Shown piece by piece: positions 15,212-23,298 of a DNA stretch of 64,000 bases (its first letter is position 1; each line of letters opens with the position of its first letter). Under the pieces are notes generated by a model. The model did no database searches, was not told where the DNA came from, and saw only the letters and a list, made by a program, of their open reading frames with translations. Origin of the DNA: Pseudohongiella acticola (lineage in GTDB: Bacteria; Pseudomonadota; Gammaproteobacteria; Pseudomonadales; Pseudohongiellaceae); NCBI RefSeq assembly GCF_001758195.1, contig NZ_MASR01000001.1, positions 1,426,001 to 1,490,000 of the forward strand, in the 5' to 3' direction. A program made the position numbers and the translations under genes.

Positions 15212-17062
15212 TCAGTCTTGACCCCATATGACACTGGATAAATCGAACAACAGCCTATGCCTGTAATCCAATTCATCGGGACCAAACTTTGACAGCTCAT
15301 GAAAATCCAAACCGTACCTTTTTCGGAACGCATCAAAGTCAAGCTTTGATTTGTATGTATCCGATCTAAGAGTTTCGTTCCAATAAAGAGTACCGGCATA
15401 GGTTTTTAGCTTTTCGACATACACCTCATTTGAACTAGATATATTGTCTTTACCCTTCAGTAAGAGAATCCCACCAAGCCTGTTTCGTTCAGCATCAAAC
15501 CTCTCGTCATCACCACCAAAAGCATCCAGATTAAACTGGTTATTAGACAAGATATGTTCTACATGGAAACCGGTTTTCTCACCCCGCCTGGAAACTAAAT
15601 CTTGAATAGGATGCTTGGGACTGACCTTCATACCATTTGCGATAAATTGATCAATTCGAGCGAAGTAGTAACGAATGAAACGTTTATTGAGTGATACAAT
15701 CGAAGCACTACGGAAGTAACCCCATTGGAAGCTCTCGCTCACTGCACCTGAGCGCCTCTGCTCCAGAATATGGCGCAAGTGCTTTTCAAAAACCGGAGCA
15801 ATTTCTTCAAGAGACACATCTCTAATCCCTCTCGCCACCAGGAAAAGCTCCGTTATGACCTGGTTACTATCGTAACTGTTTTGCAGTTGCAAAAGAGTGA
15901 AGAATCGATCTAGCTGTCGTGACACTAAAGCTATTTTTTGCGTTTCTTCAGGATCATCCAGCCTGCAGGAAGAAAGAATCAACATGAACTGAGTATCAAG
16001 ATCGTTAAGATTATTATAAAAGACACAGGGATAATCATCGTTTAGTTTCTGGGCGCCATCCCAAACTCGCGCGTATAGATTTGAATAATAACGAAAAGTA
16101 CCTGCTAAGAACGATTTAACAGCAATTGAATTGTGCTCGAGATCAAGCACCTGGTTCATGTCGCTCTTAAACATCTCTCGGTGATAATCACCATCAAATC
16201 GCTGCCCTTCTTTACGAGAAAGGACAAACCTAGCTTTCAACCAAGACCGAAAAAACGCGTCTATTTCATTATCTCGATAGGCATTTACTTTACTAGTTTG
16301 CCGCTCCCATATCTCGTTGTAATTCCCCTTATCTAGCTCAATTTTATCAATCTGCCCAAGTAGTTTACCTTTTAGTATTTCATAGGGCCTCAATCGCACA
16401 CCTCGATCATTGATAACCTCAAACACCATAGGGACATCAGTTTGCTCAACCGCCAAATTAATCAACACTAACCTAGACAAGAAGTAGAATACGAAAGTCT
16501 CTAGCTTATGCTGGCTATCAATACACTTATCAAGCCACTGATCGATAGTCAGGTAGTTGCTAACCATGTTTACGGCAGTGATACCTCCAGACGTTTGAAT
16601 TAAGCCAGGATCTTCTCCCTCGAACAGCCCATCCAACACGCTCTTAAAACGGACATGGTTCATCCAGAAGTTACGCTCCACGCCACTGTAACCTGCAACT
16701 TTGTTTTCTAACCAAGGCGCTGTCTTGGACTCATATGTTTTTGCCATGTGGTGAAGTTTAATCAATATCAACGTCAATGTCGTAAGACGTTGCTGACCAT
16801 CTACGACATACACTCGCCCATCAATCACATTAGTGACATAAGTGTTAAGGTAATACCAAGGGTAATATGCCGTTACTGTTTCTTTACCCGGATCTAGATC
16901 AAGGTGTTTCTGATAAGCCTCTCCAAACTGGTAATAAATATCATCCAACAAGCGTTGAACGGGTTCAGCTGTCCACTTATAGTCACGTTGATAGAAATCA
17001 ATGTAGTAAACGGTGTTTGAGAAAACTGAGTCTATATTCTGTTTATCAGGGGAAATATCCAC
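15212..17062 (-). CDS. GmrSD-like DUF262/DUF1524 protein
   Basis: 616 aa. The N-terminal DUF262 domain has YIDFYQRDYKW (about 20-30) and VVDGQQRLTTL (about 88-98), the ParB-like DGQQR motif associated with NTP use. The C-terminal part has FHVEHILSNNQFN followed by NRLGGILLLKGKDN, the HNH-type DUF1524 nuclease motif. Single-chain fusions of this kind are relatives of the type IV enzyme GmrSD, which cuts glucosyl-hydroxymethylcytosine DNA, so anti-phage defence is the likely role. The start is GTG. The DNA is visibly AT-richer than the operon to its right, indicating a separate origin. Intact. Confidence 0.85.
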   Translation of the reverse strand: MDISPDKQNIDSVFSNTVYYIDFYQRDYKWTAEPVQRLLDDIYYQFGEAYQKHLDLDPGKETVTAYYPWYYLNTYVTNVIDGRVYVVDGQQRLTTLTLILIKLHHMAKTYESKTAPWLENKVAGYSGVERNFWMNHVRFKSVLDGLFEGEDPGLIQTSGGITAVNMVSNYLTIDQWLDKCIDSQHKLETFVFYFLSRLVLINLAVEQTDVPMVFEVINDRGVRLRPYEILKGKLLGQIDKIELDKGNYNEIWERQTSKVNAYRDNEIDAFFRSWLKARFVLSRKEGQRFDGDYHREMFKSDMNQVLDLEHNSIAVKSFLAGTFRYYSNLYARVWDGAQKLNDDYPCVFYNNLNDLDTQFMLILSSCRLDDPEETQKIALVSRQLDRFFTLLQLQNSYDSNQVITELFLVARGIRDVSLEEIAPVFEKHLRHILEQRRSGAVSESFQWGYFRSASIVSLNKRFIRYYFARIDQFIANGMKVSPKHPIQDLVSRRGEKTGFHVEHILSNNQFNLDAFGGDDERFDAERNRLGGILLLKGKDNISSSNEVYVEKLKTYAGTLYWNETLRSDTYKSKLDFDAFRKRYGLDFHELSKFGPDELDYRHRLLFDLSSVIWGQD

Positions 17063-17114
17063 TTTTTAGTACCAAACCTCCTCATTTAAAGCTATCTATC
17101 GCGCCTACAATAAA

Positions 17115-17251
17115 TTAACCGGTTTGCCAACACATCCCGTGCAGCCACTGCAACAAATTCAAACCAGCAGACTGTGCATTATTTAGGGCGCCCTCATCCA
17201 TTGCAGTATCCATTAAAAAGCGAATGATTTCTCGTAAAAGAGCCCTGAAAA
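17115..17251 (-). pseudogene. Possible C-terminal gene remnant upstream of the DUF262 gene
   Basis: Minus-strand open stretch ending in TAA (17115-17117), containing LLREIIRFLMDTAMDEGALN and LNLLQWLHGMCWQTG, with no start. It lies just before the DUF262 start and just after an IS3-type end at 17289, so it may be the tail of a partner gene cut off by the insertion. Length too short for certainty. Confidence 0.3.
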
Positions 17252-17288
17252 ATCAACTATGTTTACTGAAGAGACTTAAACCCCCGGC

Positions 17289-17535
17289 TGAACTAGATCC
17301 CAATTAAACCGGACACGTCGTTGGCGAATGGGTAATGTTCGGTTTATCACGGTCAACTAGAAGTAAGCAGTGTTTTAACATGCAGCTAGCTCTTGATTCC
17401 GATATTGATTCGCCAATGAAGCCTCAGAGATGGAGAATAAAACTACACGAGCAGAGTGTGATGTTGTAGTACAGGGACCGATAGCGCGCAACGACAACGC
17501 CTATGCAGAGTCTTTGTTCCGACCATTGAAATACT
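17289..17535 (+). mobile_element. IS3-family remnant (end plus OrfB scrap)
   Basis: TGAACTAGATCCC then AATTAAACCGGACAC (17289-17315) repeats the terminus at 5974. At about 17478-17535 the plus strand encodes ARNDNAYAESLFRPLKYC, the conserved 'DNA.AESLF..LKY' segment near the third catalytic acid of IS3-type OrfB, closed by TGA. Everything between is deleted. Inactive. Confidence 0.7.
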
Positions 17536-17568
17536 GCTGAGCGGTATTAAGTATTGGTGGCGATTCAA

Positions 17569-18864
17569 TCAGGCTTTATCGAACAATTCTCCGTCCAGCC
17601 AGACACTGATTGTATCGATTAATGCGCCTTGCCCTTCGGGCAGCGTTAACGCCATCAGATTGATTGGCAGTACGGTTAACTCTATATCACTGCCTCCCAA
17701 AGCCGACAGCACCCGCCATATTGTCGGCTCTCGATTCACAGCGACCGGATAGGTCAACGAGACCCGTTGACAGCCGAGGACATGACCCGCAGTCAACACC
17801 TGATAAGTGTCTGCCGCTTTCGGTCTCGAGCCTAGACGCTTATATTTGGAGTCGGTGACAGCGACAGGGATACCCCGGCTGTCTCGGAAAATCACATCCG
17901 GTACAGTTTCCAATCTACTCCCTTCTCCAGCGATTATCTCTCCAAACTTGAGTACACCCTTCTGGATTCGTTTGCCGCGCTGACTAGCCGCGCGCTGGCA
18001 CAACCAGTAGACGTAGTTTTCGTAAATAACGTCTGAGTTCCACAGGAAACCGGACAACGCTTGGTGCCCGGCGGCGTGGTGGACACCAGCTCCCTCCAAA
18101 AGCAACAGCCCGACCATCCGAGCGGCCTCCAGTCCTTGGTGCTGGAGGCCGAGTACATTTCGTTGCGCGTCGAAGAGGTGAGGAGGTTGTCTGCCAACAT
18201 GGTTAAGGCTGGCCGCTATCTCGCGCACTGCCCGGGCTCGTCCAGGTTCTTTCACTGTTGCAGCCAGACACTCAGCAGACCAGCGCAGCAGCCGAGCCAA
18301 AGCATTGTCATCAGTCAAGAGATCAGCGACGTAGGGAAGCTCCCACGGACGCGCCACCCACTCACCAAGTCGCGAGGTGTCCAGATTCCCCCGAAGCGTA
18401 AAGCCAGCTGCTTTCTCCGCAACATATCCGCGCGGAAGACCGCGAGCTGCGCCCTTGGCGTAAGACGCGAGGAACATCTCAGCGAGTAAGTCAGGCATGG
18501 ATAGTGACGTAAGATGATTGGCGCTCGTCAGGTTGTCGTCGACGTGACCGCCCTCGACGACCGTGAGAATTCGCCACAACACCGCCTGCCAGCTGCCATT
18601 AGCGGTACTCAGAAACTTCGGCGCGATCTCGATATCGGTACCGCCAATTCGGACGACACCTGTTACCCCTTCTGCTCGAAGCTTCACGAACCCATTGTCC
18701 ATGTCCATCACCCGGACAGGATCAACTGAGAGTCCCAGTGCTCTACTCCAGCGTTTGTTCGCCTCTGCCAGCAAGCGGAGATCGAGATCCTCAGCAGGGT
18801 GAACGACTGGTACGCCGTATTCTTGGAGCTCTATTCGCGCCGGGGCTGTCAGCGCGTCAGCCAC
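17569..18864 (-). CDS. mcrC-like: McrC-like restriction nuclease subunit
   Basis: 431 aa. N-terminal region with VRIGGTDIEIAPKF (about 70-85) and RGNLDTSRL, typical of McrC. The C-terminal nuclease domain has NSDVIYENYVYWL (about 290) and PDVIFRDSRGIPVAVTDSKYKR (about 330-350), giving the PD...D-x-K site of the family. McrC binds McrB and supplies DNA cleavage. The start overlaps the end of the McrB-like gene by 16 nt, so the two are translationally coupled. It is the last gene of a five-gene minus-strand operon that also encodes two methylases. An IS3 remnant lies just beyond its stop. Confidence 0.85.
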   Translation of the reverse strand: MADALTAPARIELQEYGVPVVHPAEDLDLRLLAEANKRWSRALGLSVDPVRVMDMDNGFVKLRAEGVTGVVRIGGTDIEIAPKFLSTANGSWQAVLWRILTVVEGGHVDDNLTSANHLTSLSMPDLLAEMFLASYAKGAARGLPRGYVAEKAAGFTLRGNLDTSRLGEWVARPWELPYVADLLTDDNALARLLRWSAECLAATVKEPGRARAVREIAASLNHVGRQPPHLFDAQRNVLGLQHQGLEAARMVGLLLLEGAGVHHAAGHQALSGFLWNSDVIYENYVYWLCQRAASQRGKRIQKGVLKFGEIIAGEGSRLETVPDVIFRDSRGIPVAVTDSKYKRLGSRPKAADTYQVLTAGHVLGCQRVSLTYPVAVNREPTIWRVLSALGGSDIELTVLPINLMALTLPEGQGALIDTISVWLDGELFDKA

Positions 18865-20030
18865 CTGAAGGACCTCTTGATGACTTCGATGTCGAGTTCG
18901 CTAACCCGGACGGGCGCAAGGGTACTAGCTGCGACAGTGCTGCCCAGGTTAGTTCGTAACGTCCAAGCGTAGCCGCCGGCTGGCGGCGCAGTGTCGACGT
19001 GTAGGAGATCGAGCAACTGCTGAGGCCGACCTGAATACCTGTCCTCAAGCTGGGGGAACAGCATCTCGTCCCAGGTCTTGGCGAGGCTGCGCCAGGCATC
19101 GTTTTCCTCGACGGGCTGTATGGTCCCGTCGTCTGCAGTTTTCTTAGCCAATACCGGTGTGAGAAGACCGTGGCCGAACTCGAATTCGCGACCTAGGTCG
19201 GTGGAGACGGCGACGTTCAGTCGGTCGAGGAGGAGGTAGCTGGTTACGAACGGGCTGAGCGTTTCCCAGTTTGCATCGGTCGGTGCAGGGATAGTGGTCT
19301 CGTCCAGATCCCAGAGCTGGGCGAGGACGCTGAGGCTGGGGCGCATCTCGATCCGATTGAACCGACGCGCAAGGGCGCTGTCGATGGGCACGGCTGCTCG
19401 GTCTACGCTGTTCATCGTCGAGACAATGTAGATATGCCTCGGGAACGTGAATCCCTCGGGAATCGAGGCGGACTTGCCACCAGGGCGGCTGATCTCCTCA
19501 CTTTGGCCTTCCTCGTAGGTCAGCTGTCGAAGTGGAAGCGGTAGGGGAACGAGCCCGCCATCCCGGTAATCAAAGTCTAAGAAGGTCATGAATTCGCCGA
19601 AAATGCGAGCGGCATTGCCCCGGTTGATCTCGTCGATGAAAATCACAACCGATTTGTACTCGGATTCAGAGTCGGCGAGCTCAAGCGCGGCGTCGAGGAA
19701 GATCCCAGCCCACGGCTGGAGACGGGTGCCGGTGTCGGTGATTTCTGGCCGCAGCCCCATCACAAAGTCCTCGTAGCCGTAGGACTGATGGAATGTAGTC
19801 CACACCACCTTGATCGGTTGCGGGATCGTGATTTCCTGTTCAGGCCTACTGAAAGGCTTCGCGGCGTCGGCGACGTCGAGGAGTATGCCTTTATGAGCCT
19901 TCGGCGGGTTGTTCAGAGCATCAAAAAGCTCGCTAATTAGCCGGGTCTTCCCAGTGGCCGGCGGTCCATAGAGAAGCGCGTTCCTGCCTGCACTCCAGGA
20001 GGACAGGATATCGTCGATCTTGTTAGTCAT
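18849..20030 (-). CDS. mcrB-like: McrB-like AAA+ GTPase/translocase subunit
   Basis: 393 aa. Walker A GPPATGKT at 22-29, Walker B with VVIFIDEINRGN (about 128-138), and STMNSVDRAAVPID (about 222) at the sensor position where McrB has TMNTADRS; then ALARRFNRIEMRP. These are the signatures of the McrB branch of AAA+ proteins. Unlike E. coli McrB (about 460 aa) there is no N-terminal DNA-recognition domain: the AAA+ module begins almost at residue 1. Its ATG overlaps the stop of the 189-aa gene (4 nt), so the missing recognition function may be in that separate protein. Nucleotide preference (GTP) inferred from family. Confidence 0.88.
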   Translation of the reverse strand: MTNKIDDILSSWSAGRNALLYGPPATGKTRLISELFDALNNPPKAHKGILLDVADAAKPFSRPEQEITIPQPIKVVWTTFHQSYGYEDFVMGLRPEITDTGTRLQPWAGIFLDAALELADSESEYKSVVIFIDEINRGNAARIFGEFMTFLDFDYRDGGLVPLPLPLRQLTYEEGQSEEISRPGGKSASIPEGFTFPRHIYIVSTMNSVDRAAVPIDSALARRFNRIEMRPSLSVLAQLWDLDETTIPAPTDANWETLSPFVTSYLLLDRLNVAVSTDLGREFEFGHGLLTPVLAKKTADDGTIQPVEENDAWRSLAKTWDEMLFPQLEDRYSGRPQQLLDLLHVDTAPPAGGYAWTLRTNLGSTVAASTLAPVRVSELDIEVIKRSFRWLTR

Positions 20031-20596
20031 GACCTATCTCCTTCCGCATTGATTACGCCACCCACAGCTATGCCTTCTGGGTATAAATCCCATGTCGGAT
20101 CGTTGCGTTTCATGCTCGCTGGCCTCGGCCCCTGCGTAAAACCGGCGTAGTAGTCGCCTTCGATGGTCTTCGCGATGTAGATACGGAGCCCGCCTTCAGG
20201 GAAGTACGAGAGGGCCTCCTGCGTGCTGCCGACGCCGTCGGGTGCGGTTGGAAAGCCTCGCGCCGCGACCCAGGCTGGATGGCGTTGGGAGCCCGGCTGT
20301 TGCCGGTTCTGACGCGCGATACGCATCCGACCGCCCTTCTTCTTATGGAATTCGATCGGACCCGACTCACCTGGCTGGCCGACGACACCGGCATCGATGG
20401 TGATGATCGGCAATTCATCCACGTTGGCTCCGGTAACACCGAGGAAGCTGAGGGTCGCAACAACCATCGAGTTCGGGATTTCGATGTAGAGGGAGCCACC
20501 GCCGCTCTTGATCCGATGGTATCGCTCTATGTTGTAGAACTCGCCCGGCTGGACATTCCGCCACCAAATGCGATCGATATTCTGTTTTTCCGCCAT
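20027..20596 (-). CDS. Unknown 189-aa protein in methylase/McrBC operon
   Basis: No family recognised. Features: an aromatic N-terminus (RIWWRNVQPGEFYN, residues 9-22), a beta-rich stretch with SLYIEIPNSMVVATLSFLGV, a basic loop HKKKGGRMRIARQNRQQ (about 83-100), and LRIYIAKTIEGDYYAGF near the C-terminus. No signal peptide or membrane helix. Start ATG 2 nt after the D12 methylase stop, with GAGG before it. Stop overlaps the mcrB-like ATG. Because the adjacent McrB-like protein lacks its usual DNA-binding N-terminus, this protein is a reasonable candidate for a separate recognition or adaptor subunit. That is inference only. Confidence 0.75.
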   Translation of the reverse strand: MAEKQNIDRIWWRNVQPGEFYNIERYHRIKSGGGSLYIEIPNSMVVATLSFLGVTGANVDELPIITIDAGVVGQPGESGPIEFHKKKGGRMRIARQNRQQPGSQRHPAWVAARGFPTAPDGVGSTQEALSYFPEGGLRIYIAKTIEGDYYAGFTQGPRPASMKRNDPTWDLYPEGIAVGGVINAEGDRS

Positions 20597-20598
20597 GG

Positions 20599-21621
20599 TT
20601 AAAAGGCCTCGATGTGGTATAGATGCTCAAGCACAGATCCATCCTTGACTCCGGCATTGCTGCGGTACCGGACATGCGGATGCTCGTGTAGAGTGACCTT
20701 GCCGAAGTCGCTCAGGATGGCTAACAGCTCCTCCTCATGAACTTGGCCGTCCTGGCTATAGGAGATGAACACGTGTGGTACATCTAGCCGCTTAAGCGTC
20801 TCACGGAATGCCTGGCCGGCGCTACGCCGGTAGCAAAAGTCAGACGCCTGCTCCCTCCACGGCCGCAGCCCGCCGTCGCCGGCAGCTACTGGTTCGTCCT
20901 CGCGAGCTATTGTCTCAAGGACATGATAGTTTCCGGCATACTGTCGCTTGGTGTAAGGCGGGTCGAGGTAAACCGCATCGACGCGGAGAGACGAAGCGTG
21001 CTCTTCAATCGGTCCGTGCAGCACTGTGTGATTACCAGGTGTTCGCTCAAACTCGATCGCGCCGAATGTTAGCGGTTGAAGGGAAGGTTGGGAGAGCTTG
21101 CTCAGGAAATACCCGTAGGTGCCGCTAATGTTAGCGACCTTATTAGTGGCCAGAATCAGATGATGGAGCAGCACGCTGTGCTCGATCTCGGTGATGGCAC
21201 CGGTTGCGGCCAGTTTGCGGATGCCGTCTCGGATACCGTCGATGTGCGCGGCGTTGACCGCCGAGAAATAGAGGCGCGGAGCACGCCCGTTCGCGGGCTT
21301 GCCGGCCTCGCCAAACTCTTGGAAAAAATAGCCCTCTACGGGCGTAGCCGAGAGCATCCAATCCAGCGCCTTGTAGTAGCCGCCTAGGGATTTGAAGGCC
21401 GGAGCCTGCTTCGCGAGCAGACGTGTTCGTGCGTGAATGACGGGGAAGGTTAGTGCATCGGCTGCGGTGACTGAGTAGCCGACACGGGCCAGAGCCAATG
21501 AAACAGAAGCTGTGCCGCACATCGGGTCAGCAATCGATGAGCCCGCCGGGAGTACACGCGTGACCTCCCCGACAATCCAATCGACCAGCCGCGTCTTGTT
21601 ACCTAGGTAGCGATACGACAT
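20599..21621 (-). CDS. D12-class (alpha) N6-adenine DNA methyltransferase
   Basis: 340 aa. Opening MSYRYLGNKTRLVDWI is the usual D12/Dam-class start. Motif I DPMCGTASVSLALA at 32-45. Motif IV AVYLDPPYTKRQYAGNYH near 217-233, with the YxxNYH extension seen in a subset of D12 enzymes encoded next to restriction genes. C-terminal VFISYSQDGQ. It transfers methyl from AdoMet to adenine N6. The gene follows the EcoRI-family methylase by 2 nt and precedes the 189-aa gene by 2 nt: one operon. Two different adenine methylases together suggest an asymmetric target, one enzyme per strand, or two targets. Confidence 0.9.
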   Translation of the reverse strand: MSYRYLGNKTRLVDWIVGEVTRVLPAGSSIADPMCGTASVSLALARVGYSVTAADALTFPVIHARTRLLAKQAPAFKSLGGYYKALDWMLSATPVEGYFFQEFGEAGKPANGRAPRLYFSAVNAAHIDGIRDGIRKLAATGAITEIEHSVLLHHLILATNKVANISGTYGYFLSKLSQPSLQPLTFGAIEFERTPGNHTVLHGPIEEHASSLRVDAVYLDPPYTKRQYAGNYHVLETIAREDEPVAAGDGGLRPWREQASDFCYRRSAGQAFRETLKRLDVPHVFISYSQDGQVHEEELLAILSDFGKVTLHEHPHVRYRSNAGVKDGSVLEHLYHIEAF

Positions 21622-21623
21622 AA

Positions 21624-22685
21624 CTACTCTCTGCTGCTCTGGCAGTCACGACTTTTATTTCTAACAACTACGCGCTCGTACATCCGGCGGTAGGTGCCAT
21701 CGCCTTTTGGGAGATAGAAACGGGGTCCGCCCTGCTGATAGGCCCCCTTCTTCGCTACCTGCGACATTGGCCGGCTGAGGGTTTTGCTGGAGCCGAGAAT
21801 GTCGAACTGATCTGGGCTGTACTTGTCGAGGAAGGTAATAGGCACCCCCATGGGACCATCGTAATCGTACGGAATGTCCATGGTCTTGCTGACCTCAATC
21901 CCGTCGAAGTTAGCATATTTCGGATATTCATCTGGGCAGTAGCGCCTCTGAAGATCCAAGTTCTCGTGCCGGCCGGGATAATCGAGATTGGTGAACCAGC
22001 GGACGCCCTTTACGCGGATATATTTGTTGCCGTGCTCGTCGACTCTCGATCCAGCCGCCGTGATGGGGTAATCGTCCGGCACACGGAACTCACGGTCACC
22101 GCTGCGTACACTGGGGCCATACCAAATCAAGTTTTCCTGGAAGAGCGGAAAGATCTCTGTATAGGTCACGGCATTCATGTTGCCGATGATCACGAACTTC
22201 TTATCGTACTCGACCAGCTGGGCGACATATTCCCGGAATAGCGAGAAAGGCGGGTTGGTTACCACTATGTCGGCCTGTTTGAGCAGTTCGACACTCTCAC
22301 CGCTGCGGAAGTCGCCGTCGCCAGTGAGCAGCTTAATGCCGATTTCCTCAGCACTCGGGATGCTATTGCCATTCTTGCCGCCGGTATACTCTAGGTAGAC
22401 AGCTTGATCAGAGCCCTTCTGCCCGAAGAGGTTAGCGTCTTGGCTTCTATAGCAGGTGGTGACGAGCTTCTTCAGGCCGAGTTTCTTGAAATTGGTGGAA
22501 AAATAGCGAAAGAAATTACTGGATCGCGGATCGTCACAGTTGCAGTAGACAACTTTGTCCTTAAAGTGGCTCGTGTAGTGCTTCAGCTCAAGCTCAATAT
22601 CGCTAAGTGAGGTGTAGAACTCATCCTTCTTCGCTTGCCTAGCTTTCTTAAAGTCACGGTTTCGGGCGGTTCTCGTCATCTGCAT
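21624..22685 (-). CDS. EcoRI-family adenine DNA methyltransferase
   Basis: 353 aa from the first ATG. The second ATG (22679) is better spaced from GGAG (6 nt) and is probably the true start, giving MTRTARNRDFKKARQAKKDEFYT. The KKDEFYT opening, VVYCNCDDPRSSNFFRYF (AdoMet region), IVVTNPPFSLFREYV (motif IV NPPF) and KGVRWFTNLDYPGRHE are characteristic of the M.EcoRI family. First gene of the five-gene operon. The promoter should lie in 22686-22760. No EcoRI-type endonuclease gene is present; restriction would come from the McrBC-like pair. Confidence 0.9.
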   Translation of the reverse strand: MQMTRTARNRDFKKARQAKKDEFYTSLSDIELELKHYTSHFKDKVVYCNCDDPRSSNFFRYFSTNFKKLGLKKLVTTCYRSQDANLFGQKGSDQAVYLEYTGGKNGNSIPSAEEIGIKLLTGDGDFRSGESVELLKQADIVVTNPPFSLFREYVAQLVEYDKKFVIIGNMNAVTYTEIFPLFQENLIWYGPSVRSGDREFRVPDDYPITAAGSRVDEHGNKYIRVKGVRWFTNLDYPGRHENLDLQRRYCPDEYPKYANFDGIEVSKTMDIPYDYDGPMGVPITFLDKYSPDQFDILGSSKTLSRPMSQVAKKGAYQQGGPRFYLPKGDGTYRRMYERVVVRNKSRDCQSSRE

Positions 22686-23298
22686 CTCCTCAAGGTGAAG
22701 AAGGATACCGTCCTTTCGACAAACGTCAAGTTGTCCCCGTATTTACCGCCGCAATCTGCTGAGGCAAATGGCAACTGCGCGGCCTTTATGAATCTGATGG
22801 ATGCCATTAACTCGAAGAGCCATAAAGTCTGGCTGGCGAGTCAAGTTACGGATCATACATGGCGGATGAGCCGGGAGCGCCTTTCAGCGCGCTGCACCAC
22901 GTGGGATGGGTTGCCGCTGGCACACTGAGGCTAGAAGGAGGGATTACGACAGAGCCAGCAAGCTCTAGAATGCCCCATGAAGGATCAAACAGCAGTTCAA
23001 GCTATAAACGCTTCCACGGACTCGTATTCTACAATGACATAAAGTGGAGCACGATGAATTACCAATTACGCGACCGTCAACTTAATTTACAAAGCAAAAT
23101 TGGGCACGCTTACGTCAACGACGGATTGGTAAATTGAGGACTGGAACCCAGGTGATGAAGGGCTCATTTCAGCTCGGATTTTAAGTAACACAAATAGTAA
23201 CATTACCACAAACTCTAACTAAATTAATTAATGTAATTCAATTGCTTATAGACTTTTCAAGAGTCTCTCTTGGCACCATCATTTCTGTTACCCTCCTC
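22686..23298. other. Island/chromosome junction region without genes
   Basis: Contains the presumed promoter of the minus-strand methylase operon and, near 23170-23260, AT-rich DNA before the peptidase gene. A 92-codon plus-strand frame (22859-23137) has no ribosome site and no recognisable motif. No tRNA or direct repeat marking an att site was found. Confidence 0.45.

Noticed and set aside
17569-20030. Simple type IV McrBC reading
   Set aside because: The pair is co-transcribed with two methylases and an extra subunit, and the McrB-like protein lacks the usual N-terminal domain, so plain McrBC annotation is likely misleading.
22859-23137. 92-codon open frame before the peptidase gene
   Set aside because: No ribosome site, no recognisable motif, composition not coding-like.
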